Assembly: GCA_963715025.1 (NCBI GenBank)
Contig: CAVQQQ010000002.1
Span: 496,001-560,000 of the forward strand
Length of the DNA stretch: 64,000 nt
Direction of reading: 5' to 3'
Source of the DNA: DASSJT01 sp963715025
GTDB lineage: Bacteria > Actinomycetota > Actinomycetes > Actinomycetales > Dermatophilaceae
Positions 1-8,160 of the stretch are shown one piece after another. The notes beneath the pieces were generated by a model. It worked only from the letters and a program-made list of their open reading frames with translations, was not told the origin of the DNA and searched no databases. The stretch's first letter is position 1. Every line of letters begins with the position of its first letter. The position numbers were made by a program, and so were the translations under genes.

Positions 1-1
1 C

Positions 2-649
2 CGCCGCAGCCGGAGTAGCGGGCGCGGCGGTTCCGGCGGGCGTCCAACCGGTCAGCGCCCTGTCCCGGGCCTCTTGCGCGACCGACGGGTGGTGGCGGCG
101 CTGGCCGCCGCGGCGGCCGTCATGGTCGCGGTCATGGTGTGGCTCGTCGCCGCCGGCCCTGGCGAGCCGCCTGCCGCCAAGCCCAAGCCCTCTGCAACGG
201 CCTCAGTCCCCGGTGGCTACACGGTGAAGGCGAGCGACACCGTCACCGACTGCCGCGCCAACTCCCGCGGCAAGGTGCAGCAGGCCTTCTCCGAGACGCC
301 CTGCCGCCATGCCGAGCGATACCTCGCGACGGGTGTCGTCGACGGCAGGCCGGTGCTGTACGTCGTCTCGCGCACGACGATGCGGAGCGCTTCCGACGCC
401 GCGGCCATCAGGGTGGTCATCGACGGCACCGGCACGGGCAACATCAACGACCTGCTGCGTGACGGCGTGACCTACCCCGGTGCTCCCACGAAGATGCCGC
501 GGTCCGGGTACGCCTCCTTGCAGGACGGCGCGGTGCTCGTGGTCGCGGAGGCGGGTTTCACCGACGGCGGGGCGAGCTCCAACACCGACCCCAGGCTGCG
601 GGCTGCTGCGGCCGCGGCCGCGAAGCACGTGGTGGACCTGCCCAGCTGA
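2..649 (+). CDS. membrane-anchored or secreted hypothetical protein, 5' end probably outside the window
   Basis: I do not recognise this protein. The frame is open from base 2 to the TGA at 647-649. The first possible starts are TTG at 74 and GTG at 89, and neither has a convincing ribosome binding site, so the gene probably begins upstream. One hydrophobic segment (Ala/Val rich, about bases 89-150) is followed by a Pro/Lys/Ala linker and a soluble domain of about 130 residues with two cysteines, as expected of an actinobacterial protein anchored by one N-terminal membrane helix with an extracytoplasmic domain. It converges on the GH13 gene. The call as a real gene is firm; the start and function are not. 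Confidence 0.6.
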   Translation, partial: RRSRSSGRGGSGGRPTGQRPVPGLLRDRRVVAALAAAAAVMVAVMVWLVAAGPGEPPAAKPKPSATASVPGGYTVKASDTVTDCRANSRGKVQQAFSETPCRHAERYLATGVVDGRPVLYVVSRTTMRSASDAAAIRVVIDGTGTGNINDLLRDGVTYPGAPTKMPRSGYASLQDGAVLVVAEAGFTDGGASSNTDPRLRAAAAAAAKHVVDLPS

Positions 650-741
650 CGCCCCCTGCAGCTCGGGACTCGGGCAGCCGGCCGGCCGCCCTTCCCGCCG
701 CGCTCGCCTCTGCGCCGGAACGGGCCGGAACGGCCGGGCCG

Positions 742-2418
742 TCAGGCAATCCGTCGGTCGCCCGGCAGGGACACGCGCAGCCACCGGTAGCCGTACCCCT
801 CGAGCTTGACCTCGACGTGGCCCTCCTCGAGCTCCGTTCGCCCCTCCTGGAGCAGGTCGACGAGAACGGTGCCTGGCTCGGTCCACGACAGGTCCAGCGG
901 CACCGTGCAGGGTTCCGAGCCCAGGTTGTGCACGGCCACCATGGCCCACTCGTCGCAGCGGCTGAGGTGCGCGAGCACCGAGGCGTGGGGCTGCTGGAGG
1001 GTTTGGAACTCCGCCCACCCCAGCTCGGGCGACTGCCGGTAGCGGTGGATCAGCTGGCGCATGAAGGACAGCAGGGATTCCGGGTCGTTCCGCTGGTCGG
1101 CCACGTTGACGTACTGCGGGGCGTACGCACCCCCCGGCAATGGCCGCGCGAGCTTGCGGGGCGGCGCGGTCGAGAACCCCCCGTTCGCGTCGGGCGTCCA
1201 CTGCATCGGCGTGCGGACGGCCATGCGCTCCGGCAGGTCGGGGTTGTCGCCCATCCCGATCTCCTCGCCGTAGAACAGCACGGGAGTGCCCGGGGTGGAG
1301 AACAGGAGCGAGTACGCCATGCGGATGCGCCGCTGGTCGCCGCCCAGCATGGGCGGCAGCCGGCGCCGCAGGCCTCGGCCATAGAGCTGCATCTCAGGCT
1401 CCGGGCCGAACGCCGCGAACACCTCGGCACGCTCCTCCTCGCTGAGCTTGTCGAGCGTCAGCTCGTCGTGGTTGCGCAGGAAGGTCGCCCACTGGCTGTC
1501 GGGGTCGACCTTGGGCCGCGCCTGCAGCGCCTCGACGAGGGGTGTCGCGTCCCCCCGGGCCATGGCCAGGTAGAAGGCCTGCATCCCGATGAAGTCGAAC
1601 TGCATCGTCAACTCCCCGCCCTGTTCTCCGCCGAAGAACTTGGCCTGCTCCTCGTGGGGGACGTTGACCTCACCCAGCAGGATGCCGTCGCCGACCCGCC
1701 GGGACAGGTAGGAGCGAAGGTGCCTCAGGTACATGTGGGGGTCGAAGGCGAACTCGTGTTCGGCGTCGGGGAGCTTGTCCGGGGTGAACATGAACGGGAC
1801 GGCGTCGACGCGGAAGCCGGAAAGCCCGAGCTCCAGCCAGAACCCCATCGTCTTGGCGATCTCGTTGCGAACCTCGGGGTTGCCGATGTTGAGGTCGGGC
1901 TGGCTCTTGTAGAAGTGGTGGAGGTAGTACTCGCCGGTCCGCTCGTCGAACTCCCAGATGCTGTCCTCCTCGCCCGGGAAGACCACCTGCGAGGAGGTGT
2001 CCGGCGGCGTCGTGTCCCGCCAGACGTAGTAGTCCCGGAACCGGCTGTCCTTGCCCGACCGCGCCGACTTGAACCACGGGTGCTTCTCGGAGGTGTGGTT
2101 CATCACGAAGTCGACGATGACGCGGATGCCGCGGTTGTGCGCGGTCCGCACCAGCTCCACGAAGTCGCCGTGGCTCCCGTACCGGCCGTCGACGCCGTAG
2201 TAGTCGGTGATGTCATAGCCGTCGTCCCGACCAGCACTCGGGTAGAAGGGCATCAGCCAGAGGCAGGTGATGCCCAGGTCGGCGAGGTAGTCGATCCGGC
2301 TGGCCATGCCGGCCAGGTCACCGTGTCCGTCGCCGTCGCTGTCGAGGAACGTCTGGACGTCGGCACAGTAGACGACCGCCGTCTTCCACCACACGTCGGC
2401 GGTCTGGCTGATCCTCAT
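742..2418 (-). CDS. GH13 family glycoside hydrolase (trehalose synthase-like/alpha-amylase family)
   Basis: A cytoplasmic glucan- or trehalose-acting enzyme of 558 residues with no signal peptide. All four GH13 conserved regions are visible: DFVMNH (103-108), the nucleophile in GFRVDAVPF (D205), the acid/base in LLGEVNV (E250) and the transition-state Asp in FLRNHDEL (D318). The (beta/alpha)8 barrel is followed by a short beta domain ending near the C-terminus. The region around residues 17-65 and the DGYDITDYYGVD stretch resemble the trehalose synthase (TreS)-like branch, but the protein lacks the maltokinase fusion seen in some TreS proteins. Substrate (maltose, trehalose or oligoglucan) cannot be read from sequence. 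ATG start at 2418. It is 105 bp downstream of capA on the same strand. Confidence 0.9.
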   Translation of the reverse strand: MRISQTADVWWKTAVVYCADVQTFLDSDGDGHGDLAGMASRIDYLADLGITCLWLMPFYPSAGRDDGYDITDYYGVDGRYGSHGDFVELVRTAHNRGIRVIVDFVMNHTSEKHPWFKSARSGKDSRFRDYYVWRDTTPPDTSSQVVFPGEEDSIWEFDERTGEYYLHHFYKSQPDLNIGNPEVRNEIAKTMGFWLELGLSGFRVDAVPFMFTPDKLPDAEHEFAFDPHMYLRHLRSYLSRRVGDGILLGEVNVPHEEQAKFFGGEQGGELTMQFDFIGMQAFYLAMARGDATPLVEALQARPKVDPDSQWATFLRNHDELTLDKLSEEERAEVFAAFGPEPEMQLYGRGLRRRLPPMLGGDQRRIRMAYSLLFSTPGTPVLFYGEEIGMGDNPDLPERMAVRTPMQWTPDANGGFSTAPPRKLARPLPGGAYAPQYVNVADQRNDPESLLSFMRQLIHRYRQSPELGWAEFQTLQQPHASVLAHLSRCDEWAMVAVHNLGSEPCTVPLDLSWTEPGTVLVDLLQEGRTELEEGHVEVKLEGYGYRWLRVSLPGDRRIA

Positions 2419-2523
2419 CGGGCGCCTCTCGGGCGCAGCTGCTTGCTTGGCATGCCTTCCCGCTACCCGCGCGAGGCCTCGCGCAAAAGCGGCAGGCGGA
2501 CACGGGCCCTGCTGCCGGCTGCG

Positions 2524-3669
2524 CTACGGCTTGCCCGCCAGGCTGCTGCAGGCCCGGGCCCGGTCCCACAGGCGGTGCAGCCGCGTCCGGTCGGCCTGCC
2601 CAGGATCGGCGGGTATGCCGTCCGCCCCGATGAGCATCGGAGCCCAGTCCGCGGCTCGCACCACAGACCTGCCCGTGGCGGCAGCCTTCGCGGCGGGCAC
2701 GCTGATGGACAGGGTGAGGATGCCGGTCTGGGAGTCCGGCTCGTGGCTGCGCCACCAGACGAAGTTGCCGAGGCCGTAGGCGACGTAGGAGCGGCCGAGC
2801 CACCCGGCGGCGTTGATCCGGTGCGAGTGCCCGCCGACGATGATGTCTGCGCCGGCTTCTTCCAGCGCCCTGGCGGTGCGCGCCTGCGCAGCCTCCGGAC
2901 ACTTCTGGTAGTCCATGCCCCAGTGGAGGTAGACGACCACCAGGTCATGGGTCTTGGCGGCCCGGCGCACCTCTCGGGCCATGCGGGTCACGGGAGCGGT
3001 GCTGGCGACACCGGGGGAGGCCGCGCCCGCGGAGAACTGCGCCAGAGTCTGCTCGAAGACCTGGTCGCCCCCGAAAACCGCGATGCGCAGGCCCTTGGCC
3101 TCCAAGGTGGCCGGCGCGAACGCCTCGTCGGCGTCGGCACCGATCCCCACGATCGGGATCGGACTGGTCTTCTTGGCCGCGAAGGTGTCCCTCAGCCCCA
3201 CCAGGCCGTAGTCGGCCCCATGGTTGTTGGCCATGGTCACGACGTCGACGCCGGCATTGGCGAGGGTGGTCAGCGCCGACGCAGGTGCCCGGAAGTTGAA
3301 GGCCTTGGGCACCTTGGTGCCGCGCCCGGTGATCGCCGTCTCGAGGTTGACCATGGACAGGTCGGCGGCGCCAAGCGACGTTTGGAGCGCGTCAAGCCCG
3401 TGGGGGTCGCGGGCCAGTGGCGCGACGTAGTCCTCGAAGTGGACGTCGCCGCCGAACGCCATGGTCAGCACGTCGGGATCGCCCGTGTCGGTGGACTCGC
3501 TGGTCGGGCTCTGGGTGGGGTGGCTCGTGCCCGCGCCCTGGGATGGCCGAGCCCCGGCGACGGCGTCCCCGGCGCCGTTCCCGGCCGCGGCGCCGCTGCA
3601 GCCGGTGGCTAGCAGCAGGACGCCGGCTCCTGCGAGGAGGCGGGCGCGGAAGGCCGTGGGCGCGGGCAT
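2524..3669 (-). CDS. CapA-family lipoprotein (poly-gamma-glutamate synthesis/metallophosphatase-like)
   Basis: A 381-residue exported lipoprotein: the N-terminus has a hydrophobic segment ending in the lipobox LLATGC with Cys24 as the lipidation site, then a low-complexity Ala/Gly/Ser/Thr linker. The rest is a CapA domain, related to calcineurin-type phosphoesterases: FGGDVHFE near the start, NLETAI, MANNHGADYG, LHWGMDY and GGHSHRI are the expected metal-site motifs. CapA proteins are linked to poly-gamma-glutamate capsule, but no capB/capC neighbour is present, so the role here is open. The ATG at 3667-3669 lies only 35 bp from the divergent pabB start, so its promoter must overlap that gene. 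Confidence 0.85.
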   Translation of the reverse strand: MPAPTAFRARLLAGAGVLLLATGCSGAAAGNGAGDAVAGARPSQGAGTSHPTQSPTSESTDTGDPDVLTMAFGGDVHFEDYVAPLARDPHGLDALQTSLGAADLSMVNLETAITGRGTKVPKAFNFRAPASALTTLANAGVDVVTMANNHGADYGLVGLRDTFAAKKTSPIPIVGIGADADEAFAPATLEAKGLRIAVFGGDQVFEQTLAQFSAGAASPGVASTAPVTRMAREVRRAAKTHDLVVVYLHWGMDYQKCPEAAQARTARALEEAGADIIVGGHSHRINAAGWLGRSYVAYGLGNFVWWRSHEPDSQTGILTLSISVPAAKAAATGRSVVRAADWAPMLIGADGIPADPGQADRTRLHRLWDRARACSSLAGKP

Positions 3670-3691
3670 ATGCGGGAGTGTACGGAGCGCC

Positions 3692-3697
3692 TAGGAT
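3692..3697 (+). promoter_or_regulatory. -10 element of a probable leaderless pabB transcript
   Basis: TAGGAT ends seven bases before the GTG at 3705. In actinobacteria this spacing places transcription start at or next to the start codon. No ribosome binding site precedes the GTG, which fits. No convincing -35 element is visible. Confidence 0.5.
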
Positions 3698-3704
3698 TCG
3701 CCGC

Positions 3705-4724
3705 GTGGACCTCGCGATCTTCGGGCCGGTGACGGCCCGCGGAGTCGAGGAGGTTCGGCACGACCTGACCGGGCTCGAGCACGGTTTCTGGGCGGTGGTG
3801 GCGACCTTCGAGGGGGAGGTGACCGCCATCCGGTTCGGTGACGTTTCCCGGGTCCCGCCACAGCCGGCGCCGACCTGGCGGTCGGTCGATGGTGCTTGGA
3901 CGACCAGCCTCGAGCACACGGCATACACCAGTGGGGTCGACGAGATCCGCGAGCGGATCGCCGCCGGTACCGTCTACCAGGTCAATCTCTGCCGCCTCCT
4001 CGCCCACCCGCTGCCCCAGGCGGCCGACCTGTTTGCGCTGGCGAGGCTGCTCGACCGGGGCAACCCGGCACCGCACGCGAGCGCAGTGCTGGTGCCTTCC
4101 GCCGGCGTCGAGGTGGTCTGTGCCTCGCCGGAGGCATTCCTGCTGCGCGAGGGCGACCGCCTCGCGTCCCGGCCGATCAAGGGCACGGCGGTCACGATGG
4201 GGGAGATGCTCCCCAAGGACTACGCCGAGAATGTCATGATCGTGGACCTCGTCCGCAACGACCTGTCGCACGTATGCCGTCCGGGCACCGTCCGAGTCGA
4301 GGCCCTGTGTGCTGCCGAGCAGCATCCCGGGCTGGTGCACCTGGTCTCGGAGGTGTCCGGTCAGCTCCGGGCGGGGGTGTCGTGGCCGGAGATCTTCGGC
4401 GCCGCCTTCCCGCCCGGCAGCGTGTCCGGGGCTCCGAAGTCGAGCGCCCTGCGGGCCATCGCCGACCTCGAGCCGGTGCCACGTGGGCCGTACTGCGGGG
4501 CGGTGGGCTGGGTCGACGCGGAGGCTCCCGGTGGCCCACGCGCGGAACTCGCGGTCGGCATCCGCACGTTCTGGGCGGAGACGGACGATACCGGTGCCCG
4601 CTGGCTGCGCTTCGGCGCCGGGGCCGGCATCACCTGGGACTCCGATCCGGCCGCGGAGTGGCGCGAGACCGAGCTGAAAGCGGCTCGTCTGGTCGGACTG
4701 GCATCTGGGAGGGTGACTGTATGA
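3705..4724 (+). CDS. pabB: chorismate-binding enzyme, aminodeoxychorismate synthase component I
   Basis: 339 residues covering the catalytic chorismate-binding domain, without the longer N-terminal domain of TrpE, as in compact PabB proteins. The diagnostic blocks are GTVYQVNLCR, RPIKGT, DLVRNDL, VHLVSEV, PPGSVSGAPK and the C-terminal FGAGAGITWDSDP. It would aminate chorismate to 4-amino-4-deoxychorismate in folate synthesis with a glutamine amidotransferase encoded elsewhere. The frame is open upstream, but GTG 3705 is chosen because earlier starts would run through the capA start and because a -10 box sits seven bases upstream. The stop overlaps the pabC start (ATGA). TrpE or isochorismate synthase are less likely given the pabC partner. 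Confidence 0.85.
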   Translation: MDLAIFGPVTARGVEEVRHDLTGLEHGFWAVVATFEGEVTAIRFGDVSRVPPQPAPTWRSVDGAWTTSLEHTAYTSGVDEIRERIAAGTVYQVNLCRLLAHPLPQAADLFALARLLDRGNPAPHASAVLVPSAGVEVVCASPEAFLLREGDRLASRPIKGTAVTMGEMLPKDYAENVMIVDLVRNDLSHVCRPGTVRVEALCAAEQHPGLVHLVSEVSGQLRAGVSWPEIFGAAFPPGSVSGAPKSSALRAIADLEPVPRGPYCGAVGWVDAEAPGGPRAELAVGIRTFWAETDDTGARWLRFGAGAGITWDSDPAAEWRETELKAARLVGLASGRVTV

Positions 4725-5566
4725 GCGACATACGGGTCTGGGTCAACGGGCGCCTCGTCGGGGCGGACGAACCGGCGCTTGCCGCGATCGACCACGGGGT
4801 GACCGTCGGCGACGGCGCATTCGAGACATGCAAGGTCGTCGACGGCCAGGTGTTCGCACCGTCTCGGCACGCGCGGCGGCTGGACCGGACCCTTGCGGGG
4901 CTCGGTCTGCGGCCGGCCGACCACGACTACATCGCGAAGGGAGTCGCCGAGGTTCTGTCGGCCACGGAGCCCATCGAGTTCGGGAGGCTCCGCTACACGG
5001 TCACCGGCGGCGTCGGACCGCTGGGCTCGGACCGCGCGGGAGCGCCGCTGACCTACATCGTGACCGCAGGCTCCCAGCCTCGCCCCCCGGCCAGCGCGTC
5101 GGTGGTCGTCGTGCCGTGGGTGCGCAACGAGCGGGCCGCGACGGCAGGCCTCAAGACCACCTCGTACGCCGACAACGTGGTCGCACTGGCCCATGCCCAT
5201 GAGCGGGGAGCCCTCGAGGCGGTGTTCGGCAACACCCGCGGGGAGCTCTGCGAGGCCACGGGCAGCAACGTCTTCGTCGTGCAGGACGGGGTGATCCTGA
5301 CACCGCCATTGGAGTCGGGCTGCCTTGCGGGCGTGACCAGGGAGCTGGTCATTGAGTGGTGCCTCGACGACGGCATCGAAGTTCACGAGCAAACCCTGCC
5401 GCTAAGTGTCCTGGAGACATGCGACGAGGTGTTCATCACCTCATCTACCAAGGACGTCCTGCCGATCCACGCCACGGACGGCAGGAGCCTCAGTGCTCCC
5501 GGCCCCCTGACCCGGCGCGCTGCGGAGGTCTTCGCCCACCGCTCAGCGCACAGGCTCGACCCGTGA
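4721..5566 (+). CDS. pabC: class IV aminotransferase, aminodeoxychorismate lyase
   Basis: 281 residues of the PLP-dependent fold type IV family (branched-chain aminotransferase, D-amino acid aminotransferase, ADC lyase). Visible marks are the N-terminal VNGRLV, DHGVTVGDGAFET, the PLP lysine in LKTTSYADN (usually LKT/LK-N in this family), EATGSNVF and the late EVFITSSTKDV. The ATG overlaps the pabB stop by four bases, so the two are translationally coupled, and this pairing is the main reason to prefer 4-amino-4-deoxychorismate lyase (producing p-aminobenzoate and pyruvate) over a branched-chain transaminase. Confidence 0.8.
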   Translation: MSDIRVWVNGRLVGADEPALAAIDHGVTVGDGAFETCKVVDGQVFAPSRHARRLDRTLAGLGLRPADHDYIAKGVAEVLSATEPIEFGRLRYTVTGGVGPLGSDRAGAPLTYIVTAGSQPRPPASASVVVVPWVRNERAATAGLKTTSYADNVVALAHAHERGALEAVFGNTRGELCEATGSNVFVVQDGVILTPPLESGCLAGVTRELVIEWCLDDGIEVHEQTLPLSVLETCDEVFITSSTKDVLPIHATDGRSLSAPGPLTRRAAEVFAHRSAHRLDP

Positions 5567-6009
5567 CCCGCCCGGAGCGGCTCGGGCCCACCGCCGCCCA
5601 AGACTCAGACGACGACTGGGCTTGGCGCCGCAAACTCCGGGCCCGGAGCCACACTCGCCTCGCCTACCGGATTGCGGTCTTCTTCTTCGGCCTGCTCCTT
5701 GTCGTCGGCGGTCTGGCCCTCGTGCCCCTGCCGGGACCCGGGTGGCTGATCGTGATCTTCGGGCTGATCGTCTGGGCCTCCGAGTTCGACCGAGCCGAGA
5801 GCGTGCTGCACTGGCTGCGACGCCAGCTCTACAACTGGAACGACTGGTTGCAGCGGCAGCGGCTGTGGGTCAAGACTGCCTTCGCCCTCATGACCGCGGC
5901 CCTGGTCGGGGCGTTCTTCTACGGCGTCTTCTGGCTTTACGGAGTGCCTCCGTACCTGCCCGACCCCCTGGAGTCGTGGTTCACCGGGCTCCCCGGGCTG
6001 GGTCCCTGA
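5563..6009 (+). CDS. PGPGW-motif membrane protein (TIGR02611-type)
   Basis: A 148-residue membrane protein of unknown function. The name-giving motif PLPGPGW lies at residues 55-61 between two hydrophobic helices, and a third helix spans about 105-127. A basic and acidic N-terminal tail precedes the first helix. GTG at 5563 overlaps the pabC stop (GTGA), which decides the start over the in-frame codons further upstream. Family proteins are widespread in actinobacteria, often beside metabolic operons, without a known role. Confidence 0.8.
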   Translation: MTRPERLGPTAAQDSDDDWAWRRKLRARSHTRLAYRIAVFFFGLLLVVGGLALVPLPGPGWLIVIFGLIVWASEFDRAESVLHWLRRQLYNWNDWLQRQRLWVKTAFALMTAALVGAFFYGVFWLYGVPPYLPDPLESWFTGLPGLGP

Positions 6010-6090
6010 TGGCCGTGGGAACGCCGGCGGGCGGCCGATTTCCCCGCGCGGGGACTGGGCGGGTATTCTGCGTCAGCCCGCAGGGGCACT

Positions 6091-6164
6091 GGACGTGTAG
6101 CTCAGTTGGTTAGAGCGTTCGCTTCACACGCGAGAGGCCAGGGGTTCGAGTCCCTTCACGTCCA
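6091..6164 (+). tRNA. tRNA-Val (anticodon CAC)
   Basis: A full cloverleaf is readable: acceptor arm 6091-6097 pairing with 6157-6163 and A6164 as discriminator, a D arm with GCTC/GAGC, an anticodon stem TTCGC/GCGAG enclosing the seven-base loop TTCACAC (anticodon CAC, reading GUG), and a T arm AGGGG/CCCTT around TTCGAGT. The 3' CCA is not encoded. A strong hairpin follows 12 bases downstream and a direct repeat begins at 6177. Confidence 0.95.
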
Positions 6165-6175
6165 CGCTGCTGATT

Positions 6176-6211
6176 AGGCCCTTGAACTGCGAGAACGCAG
6201 ATCAGGGGCCT
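6176..6211 (+). terminator. hairpin terminator after tRNA-Val
   Basis: A 16-bp imperfect stem (arms 6176-6191 and 6196-6211, loop AGAA) is followed by TT. It sits directly downstream of the tRNA and forms the first part of the left direct repeat, so it may be both a terminator and part of an integration site. Confidence 0.6.
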
Positions 6212-6263
6212 TTGCCGTCCCAGCGTGTGCGATCTGTGTGCGATAGAAAACGGCCCCGGCCGG
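6177..6263 (+). repeat. left copy of an ~87-bp imperfect direct repeat (candidate attachment-site remnant)
   Basis: This stretch is repeated at 11488-11575. Two blocks are the best conserved: ACGCAGATCAGGGGC (6195-6209, identical) and 6229-6250 (22 bases with one difference). Both copies end with a GGCCGG-containing sequence. The position next to a tRNA gene suggests a boundary left by an integrated element, though the tRNA 3' end itself is not part of the repeat and no integrase remains between the copies. Confidence 0.6.
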
Positions 6264-6319
6264 TGCGCGAACACCGAGCCGAGGCCTGGACCGATCACCT
6301 ATGCGAGAGGCAACCGATC

Positions 6320-6574
6320 GTGAACAAGCAACTTACCGAAGAACAGATCCGTCGTCGCCGGGCCGCCGGCCATGAGCTGCGAGAGCGAGCCGCCCAGCTG
6401 CTCGAGGACGCGTCCATGTTGGACGGCTTCCCCATCCTTCACTTCACCGTGGCAGACCTGGGCCGGGTCGCCGAGGCGCTCGGCCTCCCGGCGTCGGAGC
6501 TGACCGCGGCCGTCCGGACCCTGTTCCCCGGCGGCGACGCGGGCGAGTGCGCGGAGGGCGGCGAGGAGGACTGA
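6320..6574 (+). CDS. small hypothetical protein (84 aa)
   Basis: Not recognised. GTG 6320 is preceded by GAGAGG at 6305-6310 with good spacing, which decides this start over an earlier ATG inside the tRNA terminator. The product is mostly helical and charged, with a basic N-terminal helix (QIRRRRAAGHELRERAAQLL), a middle segment that looks like a small helix-turn-helix (FTVADLGRVAEALGLPASEL) and an acidic tail. A DNA-binding or accessory role for the surrounding element is only a guess. Confidence 0.5.
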   Translation: MNKQLTEEQIRRRRAAGHELRERAAQLLEDASMLDGFPILHFTVADLGRVAEALGLPASELTAAVRTLFPGGDAGECAEGGEED

Positions 6575-6735
6575 CAACCGCGCCGAAGCGCCCCCGGCCC
6601 TTTGCGGTCGGGGGCGCTGTCGATTGCGGACGCCACCGCGCAGCGCACAGGAGTAACGGTGCCGATTGCCTTACCGCATCTGCTTGATATGCGGGTGATG
6701 CGCCCGCTAGGGCACGTTCCTGCTCTGGGGCGGCA

Positions 6736-7116
6736 TTAGGCGTCGTCGGGACGTGACCTTCGGCTGTCTGCCTGACGGAGCATCGCGTCGATCTTGGGGT
6801 CGAATCCGAGCTCCCAGATTTCCTGGTCGCAGCGGCACGCGGTAGCCCACTTGGCAGCCCACTTGTGCGCCTCCTCGCGTGAGGGCACCTCGATCACCGT
6901 GAGTCCGCCGACGGTCACCTGTGGGCCCTCGGTGACCGTCCCGTCGGCGGCCACGATGCTTGCCCTCTGGTCTTCCAGTCCGCTGCCGCACACCCACACG
7001 CCGGCGTCGATGGCCTCCTGGCTGACCGCGTGCGCGGCCTTGTCAACGTGCGGCATGTCCTCGTCGGGGATGTGGTCCATCGGGTGGGCGTCCATAACCA
7101 GCACGTACTGCGGCAT
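6736..7116 (-). CDS. YCII-related (DGPF-type) domain protein
   Basis: 126 residues with the YciI/DGPF pattern: an N-terminal QYVLVMDAH strand, a conserved middle with TEGPQVTVGGLTVIEVPS and a late helix EEAHKWAAKWATAC. The ATG at 7114-7116 has AGGAG about eight bases upstream on the minus strand. Such dimeric alpha+beta proteins are often encoded next to ECF sigma factor genes in actinobacteria; a truncated sigma gene lies about 2.6 kb away. The biochemical role is unknown. Confidence 0.75.
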   Translation of the reverse strand: MPQYVLVMDAHPMDHIPDEDMPHVDKAAHAVSQEAIDAGVWVCGSGLEDQRASIVAADGTVTEGPQVTVGGLTVIEVPSREEAHKWAAKWATACRCDQEIWELGFDPKIDAMLRQADSRRSRPDDA

Positions 7117-7330
7117 CGCATGACTCCTTCCCGGACCGCTTCGTTTCGGCGGGCGGCTCACCTGTTCCACGAACGGTACGCGCGCGATCCGACAATCCAC
7201 CGCACGCTCATGCCGCTGTTGGCGGTCGTGCCGAAGCGTGGACGGTCACCAAACCAACGAAGGTTAGGAGCGTTGCCGCTGGGCAGAGAGCACCCCCCAC
7301 ACGTGCCGGACGCACTCGCCACGTCGGCGC

Positions 7331-7780
7331 TCATCGGAGGTGACTGCCTAGTGCCCTGTCCTTCGCTCCCGCGGTCGGCGGCCGCGTCTTGGCGTCGAGC
7401 TCCTGGTGCCAATCTCGGTGCACCTGCAACGAGAGGTCATCTCGCCACACGTAGCTGCCGCACGTCGAGCAGGTGAGCCCCCCTCCCGACCCAATCTCCA
7501 CAAACCCGTCTGGCGTCTCAGCGCCGCCGCTACCGGTCGCTTCCTCGCTCATCCGTCCACTGTGCCACGGGGACGGGGACGGCACCGCCTTCGCTCCCGC
7601 GGTCGGCGGCCGCGTCTTGGCGTCGAGCTCCTGGTGCCAATCTCGGTGCACCTGCAACGAGAGGTCATCTCGCCACACGTAGCTGCCGCACGTCGAGCAG
7701 GTGAGCCCCCCTCCCGACCCAATCTCCACAAACCCGGGTGGCGTCTCAGCGCCGCCGCTACCGGTTGCTTCCTCGCTCAT
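7331..7780 (-). CDS. small C2H2 zinc-finger-like protein with the whole coding unit duplicated in frame
   Basis: The product (149 residues from ATG 7780) consists of two almost identical 76-residue units. Each unit starts with MSEEATGSGG and carries CSTCGSYVWRDDLSLQVHRD followed by WH, that is C-x2-C-x12-H-x3-H, a classic zinc-finger spacing. The second unit runs on without a stop because the duplicated DNA (228 bp) is a multiple of three, so an ancestral single-finger protein of about 73 residues has become a two-finger protein. The upstream frame stays open to 7891 but lacks a good ribosome binding site. Function unknown; a DNA- or protein-binding role is inference. Confidence 0.6.
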   Translation of the reverse strand: MSEEATGSGGAETPPGFVEIGSGGGLTCSTCGSYVWRDDLSLQVHRDWHQELDAKTRPPTAGAKAVPSPSPWHSGRMSEEATGSGGAETPDGFVEIGSGGGLTCSTCGSYVWRDDLSLQVHRDWHQELDAKTRPPTAGAKDRALGSHLR

Positions 7781-7816
7781 CCGTCCACTGTGCCACGGGG
7801 ACGGGGACGGCACCGC
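7361..7816 (-). repeat. 228-bp tandem duplication, two copies
   Basis: Copies 7361-7588 and 7589-7816 are head to tail and differ at three positions that I can find: two adjacent bases that turn the Asp after GGAETP into Pro, and one silent C/T. Each copy holds a complete zinc-finger coding unit plus its upstream GTGGCACAGTGGACGG segment. The near identity implies a recent event. Confidence 0.95.
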
Positions 7817-7951
7817 CTGCCCCGCCCTGTTGGAGGCAAACGGCGCGTCAATGGCCTCTACCCGGGCGACGAGACGCCATGCGCCCTCCACTCCGAGGGC
7901 AGTTTGCAGCGCCCTCGACCTTCAAGGGTCGCGGGCGCTGCCATGAGGCGC

Positions 7952-8110
7952 CTACCGGTCGGCGCGCTCGTCAGCACGGCGTTGCTCCTGCGCAGCCGTC
8001 GCCTGGCGGCGGAAGTTCACGAACAGGGCGACGCTTGCGAGGGTAGAGACCGCGACGATGCTTACGAGGGCAGAGAGCACCGGCAGGGTCAGCGCGATCG
8101 CGGCCATCAT
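7952..8110 (-). CDS. 52-residue single-pass membrane protein
   Basis: ATG ATG at 8105-8110 opens a frame ending in TAG at 7952-7954. Residues 3-31 form one hydrophobic helix (LTLPVLSALVSIVAVSTLAS and flanks), then FRRQA and a charged Glu/Arg/Asp-rich tail, a plausible small bitopic protein with a basic cytoplasmic tail. AGGGTGA about 12 bases upstream could serve as ribosome binding site. It is divergent from the gene at 8161. No family recognised. Confidence 0.5.
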   Translation of the reverse strand: MMAAIALTLPVLSALVSIVAVSTLASVALFVNFRRQATAAQEQRRADERADR

Positions 8111-8160
8111 GCCGCGTCACCCTATCGGGCCACTGTCAGCGTTACCCCCTACCGTGGGAC

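Noticed and set aside
817..3612. 931-codon open frame on the plus strand opposite the GH13 and CapA genes
   Set aside because: Its composition is the complement of two clear enzymes on the minus strand; no motif of its own.
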